Positions 51,874-61,356 of a DNA stretch of 64,000 nt are shown here, one piece after another. Every line of letters begins with the position of its first letter. The stretch's first letter is position 1. Origin of the DNA: LMUY01 sp965198565 (lineage in GTDB: Bacteria; Pseudomonadota; Alphaproteobacteria; Acetobacterales; Acetobacteraceae). Where the stretch lies: assembly GCA_965198565.1 (NCBI GenBank), contig OZ240665.1:1550001-1614000 (forward strand). Reading direction: 5' to 3'. A model generated the notes under the pieces. The model saw only the letters and a program-made list of their open reading frames with translations. It was not told the origin of the DNA and did no database searches. Both the position numbers and the translations under genes were made by a program.

Positions 51874-53367
51874 TCACTGGTCGGAATGCACCAAATCCAG
51901 GTCGTCGAAGCGGGTGAACTCACCCTCGAACAGCAGGTCGATCTTGCCGGTGGGACCGTGGCGCTGCTTCTCGATCAGCAGTTCCGCCCGGTTGTGCACC
52001 CGCTCCATGTCCTGCTGCCACTTGTCCATCGCGGCGTTGAACTTGGCGTCGTTGTCGAACTGGCTCTGCTTGGGGCCGCGCTGCTGCAGGTAATACTGCT
52101 CGCGGTAGATGAACATCACGCAGTCGGCGTCTTGCTCGATGGTGCCCGACTCGCGCAAGTCCGCCAGTTGCGGGCGCTTGTCCTCCCGCTGCTCCACCGC
52201 GCGGCTCAATTGCGACAGCGCCACCACCGGCACCTGGAACTCCTTGGCAATGGCTTTCAGCCCCTGCGTGAACTGGCTGATTTCCAGAACGCGGTTCTCC
52301 GGCTTGGTTCCGGCCGAGGGGCGCATGAGCTGCAGGTAGTCCACGATCACCAGGCTCAGCCCCGCCGTGCGCCGCAGCCGGCGGCAGCGGGTGCGCAGCG
52401 CGGCGATGGAAACGCCCGGCGTCTCGTCGATATGCAGCGGCAGCCCGGCGATCTCGCGGCTGACCCGCACGAAGGTGTCGAAGTCGCGCTGGTTGATGTC
52501 GCCGCGGCGGATCTTGTCGCCCGAGACCCGCGCCTCCTCCGCCAGCAGGCGCAAGGCGAGCTGCTCGGCGCTCATCTCGAGCGAGAAGAACGCCACCGAG
52601 CCTTTCGGAACTTGCTCGGCCCCTGCCGCACCGCGTGCCTCCGCCAGCAGGGCGCGGCCGGCACCGAAGGCGATCTTGGTGGCCAGCGCGGACTTGCCCA
52701 TGCCGGGCCGCCCGGCCAGGATGACCAGGTCCGACGGGTGCAGCCCGCCCAGCTTCTTGTCCAGGTCGCGCAGCCCGGTGGACAGGCCCGAGACGCCGCC
52801 GGAGCGCTTGAACGCCCGCTCCGCCCCCTCGATGGCGGTGACCAGCGCGTGCTCGAACACGATGAAGCCGCCGCCGGTGACGCCCTTTTCCGCGATGTCG
52901 AACAGGCGCTGCTCGGCCGCTTCCACCTGCGAGGGGCCGTCCAACTCCGGGTCGGCCCCGAACGCGGCGTTCACCACCTCCTCGCCCACGTCGATCAACT
53001 GGCGGCGCAGCCAGGCGTCGTGGATGGCGCGGCCATACTCGCCGGCGTTGATGATGCCGACCATGGCGGACAGCAACTGGCCGAGATAGGCCGTCCCGCC
53101 CACCTCATCCAGCACGCCGTTGTGCTCGAACTCGGTGCGCAGGGTGATCGCGTCGGCCAATTGCCCGGCATCGACCCGGCGCCGGATGGCCTGGAAGATG
53201 CGGGCATGCACCGGGTCGGCAAAGTGGTCGGGCGCCAGGAACTCCGCCACCCGCTCGAACGCCTTGTTGTTGGCGAGCAGCGCGCCCAGCAGTGCTTGTT
53301 CCGCCTGCAGGTTGCTGGGCGGCACCCGCTGCGACAGGCCGAGAAGGGGGGTATGAATGTCGTTCAT
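51874..53367 (-). CDS. dnaB: Replicative DNA helicase DnaB
   Basis: A 497-residue hexameric helicase that unwinds the fork. The N-terminal primase-binding domain begins RVPPSNLQAEQALLGALL. The RecA-like motor has Walker A GRPGMGKSALA (K225), the VSIAALRTRCRRLRR segment and the VIVDYLQLM Walker B. The C-terminal LTRFDDLD-type tail (FTRFDDLD) is normal. Intein-free and full length. Confidence 0.98.
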   Translation of the reverse strand: MNDIHTPLLGLSQRVPPSNLQAEQALLGALLANNKAFERVAEFLAPDHFADPVHARIFQAIRRRVDAGQLADAITLRTEFEHNGVLDEVGGTAYLGQLLSAMVGIINAGEYGRAIHDAWLRRQLIDVGEEVVNAAFGADPELDGPSQVEAAEQRLFDIAEKGVTGGGFIVFEHALVTAIEGAERAFKRSGGVSGLSTGLRDLDKKLGGLHPSDLVILAGRPGMGKSALATKIAFGAGRALLAEARGAAGAEQVPKGSVAFFSLEMSAEQLALRLLAEEARVSGDKIRRGDINQRDFDTFVRVSREIAGLPLHIDETPGVSIAALRTRCRRLRRTAGLSLVIVDYLQLMRPSAGTKPENRVLEISQFTQGLKAIAKEFQVPVVALSQLSRAVEQREDKRPQLADLRESGTIEQDADCVMFIYREQYYLQQRGPKQSQFDNDAKFNAAMDKWQQDMERVHNRAELLIEKQRHGPTGKIDLLFEGEFTRFDDLDLVHSDQ

Positions 53368-53513
53368 GGGAGGATCAGTCTAGCGCATCAGCCGCCGCGC
53401 CGGGGAACTGTCGGGCTGTGGATAGCGGTGGATAGGGGGGATGCTTTCCCGTCGGTTGCGCAACTGGCGCGCATGCCCGAGATTGCGTCCGCCGAAACAG
53501 AGGTTTTGTATCA

Positions 53514-54149
53514 ATGGACATGACGGGCGAGCGACGCATTCCCGCGCCGCGCCAGAAGGTTTGGGACGCGCTGAACGACCCGGCGATGCTCAAGGCGGCC
53601 ATCCCTGGCTGCAAATCCCTCGAGAAGGTCTCCGACTCCGACCTGCGCGCGACGGCCGCCGTGCGCATCGGCCCGATCGCGGCCCAGTTCACCGGCAAGG
53701 TCCAGCTGCTCGACCTTGATCCGCCGAACTCCTACCGCATCGCGGGCGAAGGGCAGGGCGGGGTGGCCGGCTTTGCCAATGGCGGCGCCACCGTGCGCCT
53801 GGCCGATGACGGCGCCTTCACCCTGCTGAGCTACGAGGTGAAGGCGCAGGTGGGCGGCAAGATCGCGCAACTGGGCGCGCGGCTGATCGACGCCACTGCC
53901 AAGCAGATGGCCGACCAGTTCTTCGACCGCTTCAGCGCCGAGGTGTCTGGCCCCGCCGAGATCGCCGCCGATGGCCCAGCGGGCGCGGTTGCGGCGCTCA
54001 CCACGCCGCCCGGCCCGCAGGCGCCGGCCGTGGTGAACCTGCTCTCGATGATCCCGAAGGAACCGTACGGCTTCCCGCTGATCGCGTGGGTCGGCTGCGT
54101 GTTGTTCTTCTTCATCTTTGTCATGATCTTCGGAAGCTACGTTTTTTGA
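53514..54149 (+). CDS. coxG: CoxG family protein (SRPBCC, membrane-anchored)
   Basis: A 211-residue protein with a START/SRPBCC domain (GERRIPAPRQKVWDALNDP, GCKSLEKVSD, SYEVKAQVGGKIAQLGAR) and a single C-terminal membrane helix (FPLIAWVGCVLFFFIFVMIF). CoxG recruits aerobic carbon monoxide dehydrogenase to the membrane. No CODH structural genes are in the window, so its partner here is unknown. Its stop overlaps coxD. Confidence 0.88.
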   Translation: MDMTGERRIPAPRQKVWDALNDPAMLKAAIPGCKSLEKVSDSDLRATAAVRIGPIAAQFTGKVQLLDLDPPNSYRIAGEGQGGVAGFANGGATVRLADDGAFTLLSYEVKAQVGGKIAQLGARLIDATAKQMADQFFDRFSAEVSGPAEIAADGPAGAVAALTTPPGPQAPAVVNLLSMIPKEPYGFPLIAWVGCVLFFFIFVMIFGSYVF

Positions 54150-55033
54150 TCCCAGCATCCGTCGATGCCACGGTGGCGCTGCTGGCGGGGCAGGGCTACG
54201 TGGCCGACCGCGGTCTCGCCACCACCGTGTTCCTGGCGTTGACCATGGCCCGGCCGCTGTTCCTCGAGGGCGAGCCCGGCACCGGCAAGACCGAGATTGC
54301 CCGCGTGCTGTCGGCCGGGCTCGGCCGCCGGCTGGTGCGGCTGCAGTGCTACGATGGGATGGACCTCTCCGCCGCCGCCTATGAGTGGGACCGGGCGCGC
54401 CAGTTGCTGGCGATCCGCCTGGCCGAGGCCACCGGCGCCTTGGCCTCGGTGGGCGCGGACATCTACAGCCGGGCCTATCTGCAGGCCCGCCCGCTGCTCT
54501 CCGCCATCGATCCGGACCTGCCGCCCGCCGTGCTGCTGATCGACGAGCTGGACCGGGCGGACGAGCCGTTCGAGGCGTTCCTGCTCGAGCTGCTGGCCGA
54601 CTTCCAGCTCACCATCCCGGAGTACGGCACCATCCATGCCGCCACGCCGCCGGTGGTGGTGATGACCTCCAACCGCACCCGCGAGGTGCACGATGCGATC
54701 CGCCGCCGCTGCCTCTACCAATGGGTGGACTACCCCAACGCCGCCCGCGAGCGCGCCATCCTCGCCGCGCGCGCGCCGGGTCTGCCCGCGCGGCTGTCGG
54801 CGCAGGTGGTGGCGTTCGTGCAGCGCTTGCGGGAGGCGGACCTGTTCAAGCTGCCCGGCGTGGCGGAGACGATCGACTGGTCCCGCGCGCTGGCCCACCT
54901 CAACAGCGTGGAACTGACGCCCGATGCGGTGGACGCGACCTTGGGCGTGCTGCTGAAGTATCAGGACGACCTGGCCAAGGTGCGCGGCGAGATGGCGGCC
55001 GGGCTGGTGCAGGCGGTCAGCGGCGCGGTTTGA
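54146..55033 (+). CDS. MoxR-type AAA ATPase (CoxD-like)
   Basis: A 295-residue AAA+ ATPase with Walker A GEPGTGKTE (K48), Walker B LLIDELDRADEPFEA and the sensor MTSNRTREVHD. CoxD assembles the copper-sulphur-molybdenum site of CO dehydrogenase. The frame begins at a TTG (54146) overlapping the coxG stop; no better start exists before the conserved region. The VWA-domain partner coxE, normally next, is missing. Confidence 0.88.
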   Translation: MIPASVDATVALLAGQGYVADRGLATTVFLALTMARPLFLEGEPGTGKTEIARVLSAGLGRRLVRLQCYDGMDLSAAAYEWDRARQLLAIRLAEATGALASVGADIYSRAYLQARPLLSAIDPDLPPAVLLIDELDRADEPFEAFLLELLADFQLTIPEYGTIHAATPPVVVMTSNRTREVHDAIRRRCLYQWVDYPNAARERAILAARAPGLPARLSAQVVAFVQRLREADLFKLPGVAETIDWSRALAHLNSVELTPDAVDATLGVLLKYQDDLAKVRGEMAAGLVQAVSGAV

Positions 55034-55085
55034 TCCGGTGCCGAACGTTCAGCATTAAATTGAGTTTAGGCGTAAGAGCAACCCC

Positions 55086-56543
55086 ATGGAAAAGCCCACT
55101 ATCTACCTCTTTCCAGACACTAATTTCTTTGAGCAGTTTCGTACCACTGATGGATGCGAGTGGACGGACCTCGATATAGCAGGTGTGAAACTGTCGCGGC
55201 TCGATACGGTAGCTATCCTAATCACGCGAGCTACGCGACGGGAACTCGACCCGCACAAGGAGGCGGGCAATAGTCGGCGGGCCCGCCGCGCAAGAAAGGT
55301 GTGCAGTCTACTTCGTGATGCCGAAAAAGCGCTGAATGACATCCACATCATCCGCGAGAAGGAACCTAGAGTTACAATAGCGGCCGCCCCCTGGGTACCA
55401 AGGATACCGGCCCACACTGATCTGGACGTGAGTCAGCCAGACGACGCCATCGTCCAGGATGTATTAGCTCAACGAAATGCTTTTGAAGGCAGGCGAATCG
55501 TATTCGTGTCGGACGACGGAAACGCGATTGCCACTGCGCGACATGTCGGGCTGGACGTGGCTTATGTCCCTGATAGTTGGCGACTAGCGCCCGAACCGGA
55601 TGCTATCGAACGCGAGGTGCAAGCACTAAGGCAGCGGTTGGATAAGCTCGAGAGCCAGTCGACCCCGACAATTGAGCTTGGCTTGAACGGTGAGGGCCCT
55701 TTGCCTTCTAATCCGCTACTGTTGCGTTCTGCCGCCGACTGTCTCCTCAACGACTATGAGCTGAGTCGCATAACTCGGCTCATTGAAGATGCTTTTCCCG
55801 AAGAGAGTTTCTTTAGCGAAGACGATCAGAGTAGTAAAATTCCGACTTTTATGCACGAACACAGGAGCTATTTTCAGCTAAGGCCAGAATCAATCAAAAA
55901 GTATATAGAAAAGCGAGTTCAATGGAAGAGGGATATCGACCTGCAGATTAGGCGGCTTGCCAGCATGATTTTAGCGTTTGAAAGTTCGATCGAACATGTC
56001 CTATCTATACAAAACTCTGGCTCGATGCCTGCGCGTAATGTACGTATAAGAATTGAGGCAAAAGGCTCATCCCCCCTCTCGATCTCTCATGGCAAAAATG
56101 ATATAGAGAAGAGACCTGAAGACATTTTTCAACTACTGCATCCACCTACGAGGCCTACTCCATTAGATTATTTAGGCGCTACAGGCGCTTGGATTCTTCC
56201 TCCCACGATAGGAGAAAGGACGCGTCCGGCTGTGGAGCGGGATAAATATCGTTTTTACTGGCGTGATTGTCCTGTCGGTGCACTACACGTTTTAGAGGCA
56301 GAGTGTCAGGAGATTTCACAGCTTACTTCTGTCGATCTGCCGTTCTATTTGAGCGCAATAGTGTCAGGCTTGGAGGCTAGTGATTTGACGACGATCGAAA
56401 TATCAGTGTGGGCAGATGGTTTGTTACAGCCCGAAAAGAAAGAATACAAAGTGAGGCCGGTGCCCTACCTACTTGATTTACCAACGCTGACAGAGACCAT
56501 CGTGCAAACCGCCGTCGCGGGCCTGATCTCGCGTCAAGCGTGA
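55086..56543 (+). CDS. PIN-domain protein with coiled coil and unknown C-terminus
   Basis: A 485-residue protein. Residues 1-165 form a PIN-like nuclease domain with D11 (FPDTNFFEQF), E53 (RRELDPHK), D119/D120 (QPDDAIVQDVLAQRN) and D143/D144 (VFVSDDGNAIATA). A coiled coil follows (about 171-191) and then 290 residues I cannot assign. Base composition is clearly more AT-rich than that of neighbouring genes. The gene stands alone where coxE would be expected, a sign of acquisition. The long C-terminal part is unlike a simple VapC toxin and could sense a trigger. No antitoxin gene is adjacent. Confidence 0.72.
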   Translation: MEKPTIYLFPDTNFFEQFRTTDGCEWTDLDIAGVKLSRLDTVAILITRATRRELDPHKEAGNSRRARRARKVCSLLRDAEKALNDIHIIREKEPRVTIAAAPWVPRIPAHTDLDVSQPDDAIVQDVLAQRNAFEGRRIVFVSDDGNAIATARHVGLDVAYVPDSWRLAPEPDAIEREVQALRQRLDKLESQSTPTIELGLNGEGPLPSNPLLLRSAADCLLNDYELSRITRLIEDAFPEESFFSEDDQSSKIPTFMHEHRSYFQLRPESIKKYIEKRVQWKRDIDLQIRRLASMILAFESSIEHVLSIQNSGSMPARNVRIRIEAKGSSPLSISHGKNDIEKRPEDIFQLLHPPTRPTPLDYLGATGAWILPPTIGERTRPAVERDKYRFYWRDCPVGALHVLEAECQEISQLTSVDLPFYLSAIVSGLEASDLTTIEISVWADGLLQPEKKEYKVRPVPYLLDLPTLTETIVQTAVAGLISRQA

Positions 56544-56673
56544 TCCAGTCATGACCTTATCGGGCCGCCTGGTCTCACGATCCGCCAGATGCGCTTGAAC
56601 ATAGGGATCAAGTAGCAGACCCCACGGCATTACAGCGAGCGTGACCATGTAGTTCGTTGGTCCGGAAGCTGCC

Positions 56674-57999
56674 CTACCCCTCGAGCGGCCCCGTCCATAG
56701 CGCGCTGTCGGCGCCTAGCGGGGGCTTGGTCACGCCGTCGACGACCAGGGACGTGGCACCCGCATTGCCCGTGCGCAGTTCCAGCCCCTGAACGGGCGGG
56801 ACGGTCCAGCTTTCGCCGGGCTTCATCAGCTTCTCCAGATAGATCTTGCCGCTGTCATCGGAAACGATGATCCAGCAGCTCGCGCGCACGGTCACTGCCA
56901 AGTGGGGCGCTGCCGGTTGCGGGCTGGCAGGGGTGGGCGACGGGGCCGCCACGGCCGCCACGTCGGGTTGGCTGGGCGCGGCGGCCTGGGGCGGGCTCGC
57001 CGCCGCTTGCGGATGGGCCGGTGGGGCAGCCTCTGCCATCGCAGGCGCAGGCGAACTCGGCACGTCCGGGCTGGACGCTGCGTCAGGCGCCCCGGCAGTG
57101 GGCGCGGCTGTCGCCACGCTGGGGTTGGCCGGCGGCGCCGCGCCATCGTTTGCTTGGCCTTGTGCGACTGGCGGCTGCGCGTTGGGCCGGGCGGAGGGTG
57201 GCGCGCCGAACAGAACGGGATAGGCTGCCCAGATCACCGCTCCGATGCCGCCCACCACGAGCAGGAGGCTGGCCGCCGCGATGGAATCGTTGACCGCAGA
57301 TCGTTTGGGTTTGGCGGGAAACGGCTCGCGGTGAAGCTCGTCGAACAGCGGATGCGAGCCCGCTATTGCGGCCGGCGCCGGGCCTGGCCGGGCCTCGCCA
57401 ACGCTTGTTTCGCCCGTCGCGGTGCTTTCGGCGGTGAGCGCATCGGCCGGCTGCGTCTCCGGCGGCGCCGGCGCTGACGGGCTCGGCACGAGGTCCGGCG
57501 GGGGGCTTGGCCGCGTCTCCTCGAGCCGTTTCAACTCGGGACGGGTATCAAGCCCGCTGGGCTGGACCTGCAACGGCCAGGCTGGGCTGTGCGCCGGGCT
57601 CGGCGCTGGTGAAAAATCACTCGAACTCGGGCTGGCGGCGGCGATCTCGCGGCTGAGGTCGTCCCGCAGCTTCTGCATCTGCTGCAGGGTGAGATCGACC
57701 GCGCCCAGTTCGAGCACTTCCATGCAGACGTCGCGGCCAATCACGCCCAAGCCGCCGCCGGGCGCCAAATTGATCCGCTGCGACGTCTCCCGATAGACGA
57801 ACGACTGCAGCCGCAGTTCGTATTTTTCGGCATGGGTCGATGACATGCGCATGATGTTGAGCCGGTCCGGCCGCAGATGCGCAAAGCCGGGGTCACGGAT
57901 GACCGGGACGATCATCGTGTTGGCGGTGGCGTTCGCCGGGTCGTGACGGACCTGCCTGGAGTTCGCCCGATGCGCGCCCGTTGCAGCGTCCTCCGCCAT
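56674..57999 (-). CDS. Membrane protein with RodZ C-terminal (DUF4115-like) domain
   Basis: A 441-residue protein. The N-terminal 95 residues (YELRLQSFVYRETSQRINLA, GVIGRDVCMEVLELG) match nothing I know. Pro/Ala-rich linkers flank one membrane helix (SIAAASLLLVVGGIGAVIWA, about 245-270). The C-terminal 75 residues (CWIIVSDDSGKIYLEKLMKP, then GESWTVPP and LRTGNAGATSLVVDG) match the DUF4115 beta-domain of RodZ. The helix-turn-helix that RodZ uses to bind MreB is absent. The start could lie earlier (58086) or at a later Met. Confidence 0.65.
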   Translation of the reverse strand: MAEDAATGAHRANSRQVRHDPANATANTMIVPVIRDPGFAHLRPDRLNIMRMSSTHAEKYELRLQSFVYRETSQRINLAPGGGLGVIGRDVCMEVLELGAVDLTLQQMQKLRDDLSREIAAASPSSSDFSPAPSPAHSPAWPLQVQPSGLDTRPELKRLEETRPSPPPDLVPSPSAPAPPETQPADALTAESTATGETSVGEARPGPAPAAIAGSHPLFDELHREPFPAKPKRSAVNDSIAAASLLLVVGGIGAVIWAAYPVLFGAPPSARPNAQPPVAQGQANDGAAPPANPSVATAAPTAGAPDAASSPDVPSSPAPAMAEAAPPAHPQAAASPPQAAAPSQPDVAAVAAPSPTPASPQPAAPHLAVTVRASCWIIVSDDSGKIYLEKLMKPGESWTVPPVQGLELRTGNAGATSLVVDGVTKPPLGADSALWTGPLEG

Positions 58000-58416
58000 C
58001 GCAAGGATCCGTTCGTGAATGTAGGCGCTTCTGACGACCCTAGACGATGGTAGCATGGGCCACAACGATAATACGTTGCGCCGCAAACCGACCGAGACTA
58101 GGCAACAGAAGCCGGGAAATCGCGTCAGCCATAATGTTCGCCGATCGCGAGATGGTCATCTGCTGCTCGAGCCAGTCCACAAACGCCAGCGCATCCTCTA
58201 AGCGACGTTGTTTCAAATGCCCGATCCGGTTCACAGGTAAATCCGCATACCTGAGTATTAGGAACGGGTGATTTATCCAATATGTCAAAAAAACATCGTT
58301 TGCGACTTGGGCAAAGCTGCTGGTGTGTGTATCGACTGACCCGGACAATTTGCCCGTCCTACAATGTTATGTTGCGCGACCATGTTCACCTTGGAATGAC
58401 ATTGGAACGATCAAGA
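58000..58416. other. Intergenic region without a supported gene
   Basis: This 417-base interval between divergent genes is AT-richer than its surroundings. A 102-codon minus-strand frame (58040-58348) has no recognisable features and no clear ribosome site, so it is not called. Promoters for both flanking genes probably lie here, but I cannot pin them. Confidence 0.5.
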
Positions 58417-59595
58417 ATGACGGTATTTGCCATCACCGATTGCCTTGGCCCCGCACGCCGACACCCTCGCGGCGCTATCGCAGCGCTCGCGATCGCTCTC
58501 GCCCTCGCCCTCGCAGCATCCGTTTGCCAAGCGCAAACCCGCACCGTGGCAAAGCCGCTGTCGGCGCCGCCCAGCGTGGTCGAGTTGGAGACCGGCGGGA
58601 TCGACGGCGTGTCCGGACAAATGACCGAGGACCTTGCCCGCCTCTACGACGACGGCAGCACCCGCCGCGTGCTGCCCATCATCGGCAAAGCCGCCGGACA
58701 GAACCTGCGCGACCTGCTGAGCCTGCGCGGGATCGACATGGCCGTCCTCCCCACCGACGTCATCCTGCGGGCGCAGGCACAGAAAGACAAAGCGCAGCCG
58801 GATATCACGACCAGCTTCACCTATGCCGCCCCGCTCTGGAAGGAAGAGTTCCACCTGCTCGCCCGGTCCGACATCCAGGCCGTCACCGATTTGGCCAATC
58901 GCGCAATCGATGTCGGTCCGTCGGATTCCGCCAGCAGTGTCACGGCCGAGCGGCTGTTCGGCCTGATGAAGCTGCCGTTCAAGCCCGTCAACGACAGCGC
59001 GGACCTGGCGATCGACAAGCTCCAGCATGGCGACGTCGATGCCGTGGTGATCGTGGCCGCGAAACCGTCCCGCCTGCTCCAGTCGCTCACCATGCAGGGT
59101 TGGCACCTGCTGAGCATCCCACCGGAACAGGCGGTGACCGATGCCTACGGCACGGCGGCGCTGGACTTCGGTGACTATCCCGCACTCATATCGAAAAGCG
59201 ACCCGGTGCAGACCATCGCGGTGCAGACCGTGCTGGCCGTCGCCAACCTGGCTCCCGCCTCGGACCGCGCCAAGAACGTCGCGGCGTTCGTGACCGCCTT
59301 CCTCGATGGCGGCCACACCCTGCTCGAGCCGGGCCATGCGGCGACCTGGCGCGAGGTCGACGTGACCGCGAGCGTGCCCGGGCTGACCCGATACTCCGTC
59401 GCGCAGGCCTGGATCGACCGGAGCAAGGCCGCCAGCCAACCGTCTCCCCAGAATGTCAGGGCCCTGTTCTCCCGCTTCATCGACTCGCGCCAACAGCTCC
59501 TCGGCGGACCGGTGCTCTCCGACCAGGACAAACAGGCGCTGTTCGAGCAATTCCAACATTGGCAGTCGACGGAGAACCGGCCGCCGCCGCAATGA
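58417..59595 (+). CDS. TAXI-family TRAP-type solute-binding protein
   Basis: A 392-residue exported protein; the ATG at 58417 gives a signal peptide ending VCQA. The fold signature matches TAXI/NMT1-like receptors: DLLSLRGIDMAVLPTDVIL, LYKEEFH-type segment (PLWKEEFHLLA), VGPSDSASSVTAERLF and DAVVIVAAKPSRLLQSL. No TRAP membrane subunit is nearby. It is translationally coupled (ATGA) to an SBP_bac_5 protein, which is unusual. Confidence 0.78.
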   Translation: MTVFAITDCLGPARRHPRGAIAALAIALALALAASVCQAQTRTVAKPLSAPPSVVELETGGIDGVSGQMTEDLARLYDDGSTRRVLPIIGKAAGQNLRDLLSLRGIDMAVLPTDVILRAQAQKDKAQPDITTSFTYAAPLWKEEFHLLARSDIQAVTDLANRAIDVGPSDSASSVTAERLFGLMKLPFKPVNDSADLAIDKLQHGDVDAVVIVAAKPSRLLQSLTMQGWHLLSIPPEQAVTDAYGTAALDFGDYPALISKSDPVQTIAVQTVLAVANLAPASDRAKNVAAFVTAFLDGGHTLLEPGHAATWREVDVTASVPGLTRYSVAQAWIDRSKAASQPSPQNVRALFSRFIDSRQQLLGGPVLSDQDKQALFEQFQHWQSTENRPPPQ

Positions 59596-61211
59596 CCCGG
59601 CGTTCGTGGTTCGATGGTGGCGCGGTCGTCCGCAAGGCCGCCCGCGCGATGGCGGCCGGCGGCCTGCTGCTAGCCCCACTCGCGCCGTGCGCGGCGGCAG
59701 GCGCCGAGCCGGTGCACGGCGGCATCCTCCGCTTTGCGGTGGACGAGGAGCCGTCCAACTTGGACTGCCAGGCGAACGTCTCGTTTGCCTTCCTGCACAT
59801 CCTGGCGCCGTTCTACTCGACGCTGCTGAAGTTCGACACCCAGAACTACCCGGCCATCATCGGCGACTTGGCCGAGTCCTGGACGGTCTCGGCCGACCAG
59901 CTCACCTATCGCTTCAAGCTGCGCCATGGCGTGTTGTTCCACGACGACACGCCGCTCACCGCTGCCGACGTGAAGGCGAGCTACCTGCGCTTGATCCACC
60001 CGCCCGCGGGCGTCGTCTCCGAGCGGCAGCTCGACTACGCCGCCATCGCCAGCATCGACACGCCGGACCCGTGGACGCTGGTGTTCCATCTGCGCTGGCC
60101 GGACGCAACCATGCTGGCGAACTTCGCCTCGCCCTGGACCTGCATCTACGAGGCCGCCAAGCTTGCGGCCGACCCGCAATTCCCCGCCACCCACGTGCTG
60201 GGCTCCGGGGCGTTCGTGTACGCCGGGCACGTGCCGGGCAAGTCTTGGCAGGGCACGCGCTGGGCGCGCTACTTCCAGCCCGGCAAACCCTATCTCGACG
60301 GTTTCGAGGCCGACATCCTGACCGGTCCCGCCGTGGTGCAGGGGCTGGAAGACGGCACCATCATGGCCGAGTTCCGCAGCGTCACCCCGAGCGAACGGGA
60401 CGAGCTGGTGAGCAAGCTCGGCAACAAGATCAACGTGCAGGAGTCGCCGTGGCTGATCGACCTGATGCTGGTGTTCAACACCAAGCACAAGCCGTTCGAC
60501 GACGTGCGGGTCCGGCGTGCCTTGTCGCTCGCCATCGACCGCTGGGGCATGGCCGACACGCTTGCAAAGACCACCTTCCTGAAATTCGTCGGCGGCCTGA
60601 TGCGACCCGGCGCCGAGCTTGCGGCGCCCGAGGACACGCTCACCAAGCTGCCGGGCTTTTCCCATGACATCGAGGCCTCGCGGCAGGAGGCGCGGCGGCT
60701 GCTTGCCGCGGCCGGCCAAACCCATCTGACGGTGCAGATCCTCAATCGCGACATCCCCATCCCGTATGACGCGGCCGCGCAGGCGGTGATTGCCGATTGG
60801 CAGGCGATTGGGGTGACGGCCACGCAGGTCAAGCTCGACACCAAGGGCTGGCAGAGCGGGCTGGAGCGAGGCCGTTTCGCGGTGGCGATGGATTTCGACG
60901 GCGACTTCGTCGACAGCCCCAGCTTGCAACTTGCGAAGTATGTTTCGCGCGACCTCTCGCCGTCCAACTACTCCGCCTCGACCGACCGTCTGCTCGACTC
61001 GCTGTATATTGGCCAGGTGCTGAGCACGAATTCTACGGAGCGCGCCAACATCGTGCGCAGCTTCGAGCAGCGGGCATTGGGCCAGGCCTACGAGGTTCCG
61101 CTGTTGTGGTGGAACCGCATCGTCGTCACGTCGGCCAGGCTGCAGGGCTGGGGCATGACGCCGAGCCACTATATCGGCCAGGACCTGACGGACGTTTGGC
61201 TGGCGCGTTAG
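59592..61211 (+). CDS. Extracellular solute-binding protein, family 5
   Basis: A 539-residue dipeptide/oligopeptide/nickel-type binding protein with a signal peptide (Arg-rich start, cleavage near CAAAGA, about residue 36). Family stretches are GDLAESWTVSADQLTYRFKL, RHGVLFHDDTPLTAADVKAS and FDDVRVRRALSLAIDR. Permease and ATPase genes are absent. It may be a receptor working with a remote transporter or, with the TAXI protein, a sensing pair. Confidence 0.88.
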   Translation: MTRRSWFDGGAVVRKAARAMAAGGLLLAPLAPCAAAGAEPVHGGILRFAVDEEPSNLDCQANVSFAFLHILAPFYSTLLKFDTQNYPAIIGDLAESWTVSADQLTYRFKLRHGVLFHDDTPLTAADVKASYLRLIHPPAGVVSERQLDYAAIASIDTPDPWTLVFHLRWPDATMLANFASPWTCIYEAAKLAADPQFPATHVLGSGAFVYAGHVPGKSWQGTRWARYFQPGKPYLDGFEADILTGPAVVQGLEDGTIMAEFRSVTPSERDELVSKLGNKINVQESPWLIDLMLVFNTKHKPFDDVRVRRALSLAIDRWGMADTLAKTTFLKFVGGLMRPGAELAAPEDTLTKLPGFSHDIEASRQEARRLLAAAGQTHLTVQILNRDIPIPYDAAAQAVIADWQAIGVTATQVKLDTKGWQSGLERGRFAVAMDFDGDFVDSPSLQLAKYVSRDLSPSNYSASTDRLLDSLYIGQVLSTNSTERANIVRSFEQRALGQAYEVPLLWWNRIVVTSARLQGWGMTPSHYIGQDLTDVWLAR

Positions 61212-61356
61212 CAAGCAAGCTGACCTTTCCGGATTGCGTGCCGCATCTCATGTTTGGACGATGCTTAGACTTGACGAGGTGGATCGACTGGTTGGCAAGG
61301 CAGCGACGGCTGCTTCGCGATCGTGGACTTTGCCACTGAGGATGAGCCGATGTCGG

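Noticed and set aside
53514..55033. A complete CO dehydrogenase locus
   Set aside because: Only coxG- and coxD-like genes are present; no coxMSL or coxE/F in the window.
58040..58348. 102-codon minus-strand frame as a small gene
   Set aside because: No ribosome site, no recognisable domain, and it spans a likely divergent promoter region.
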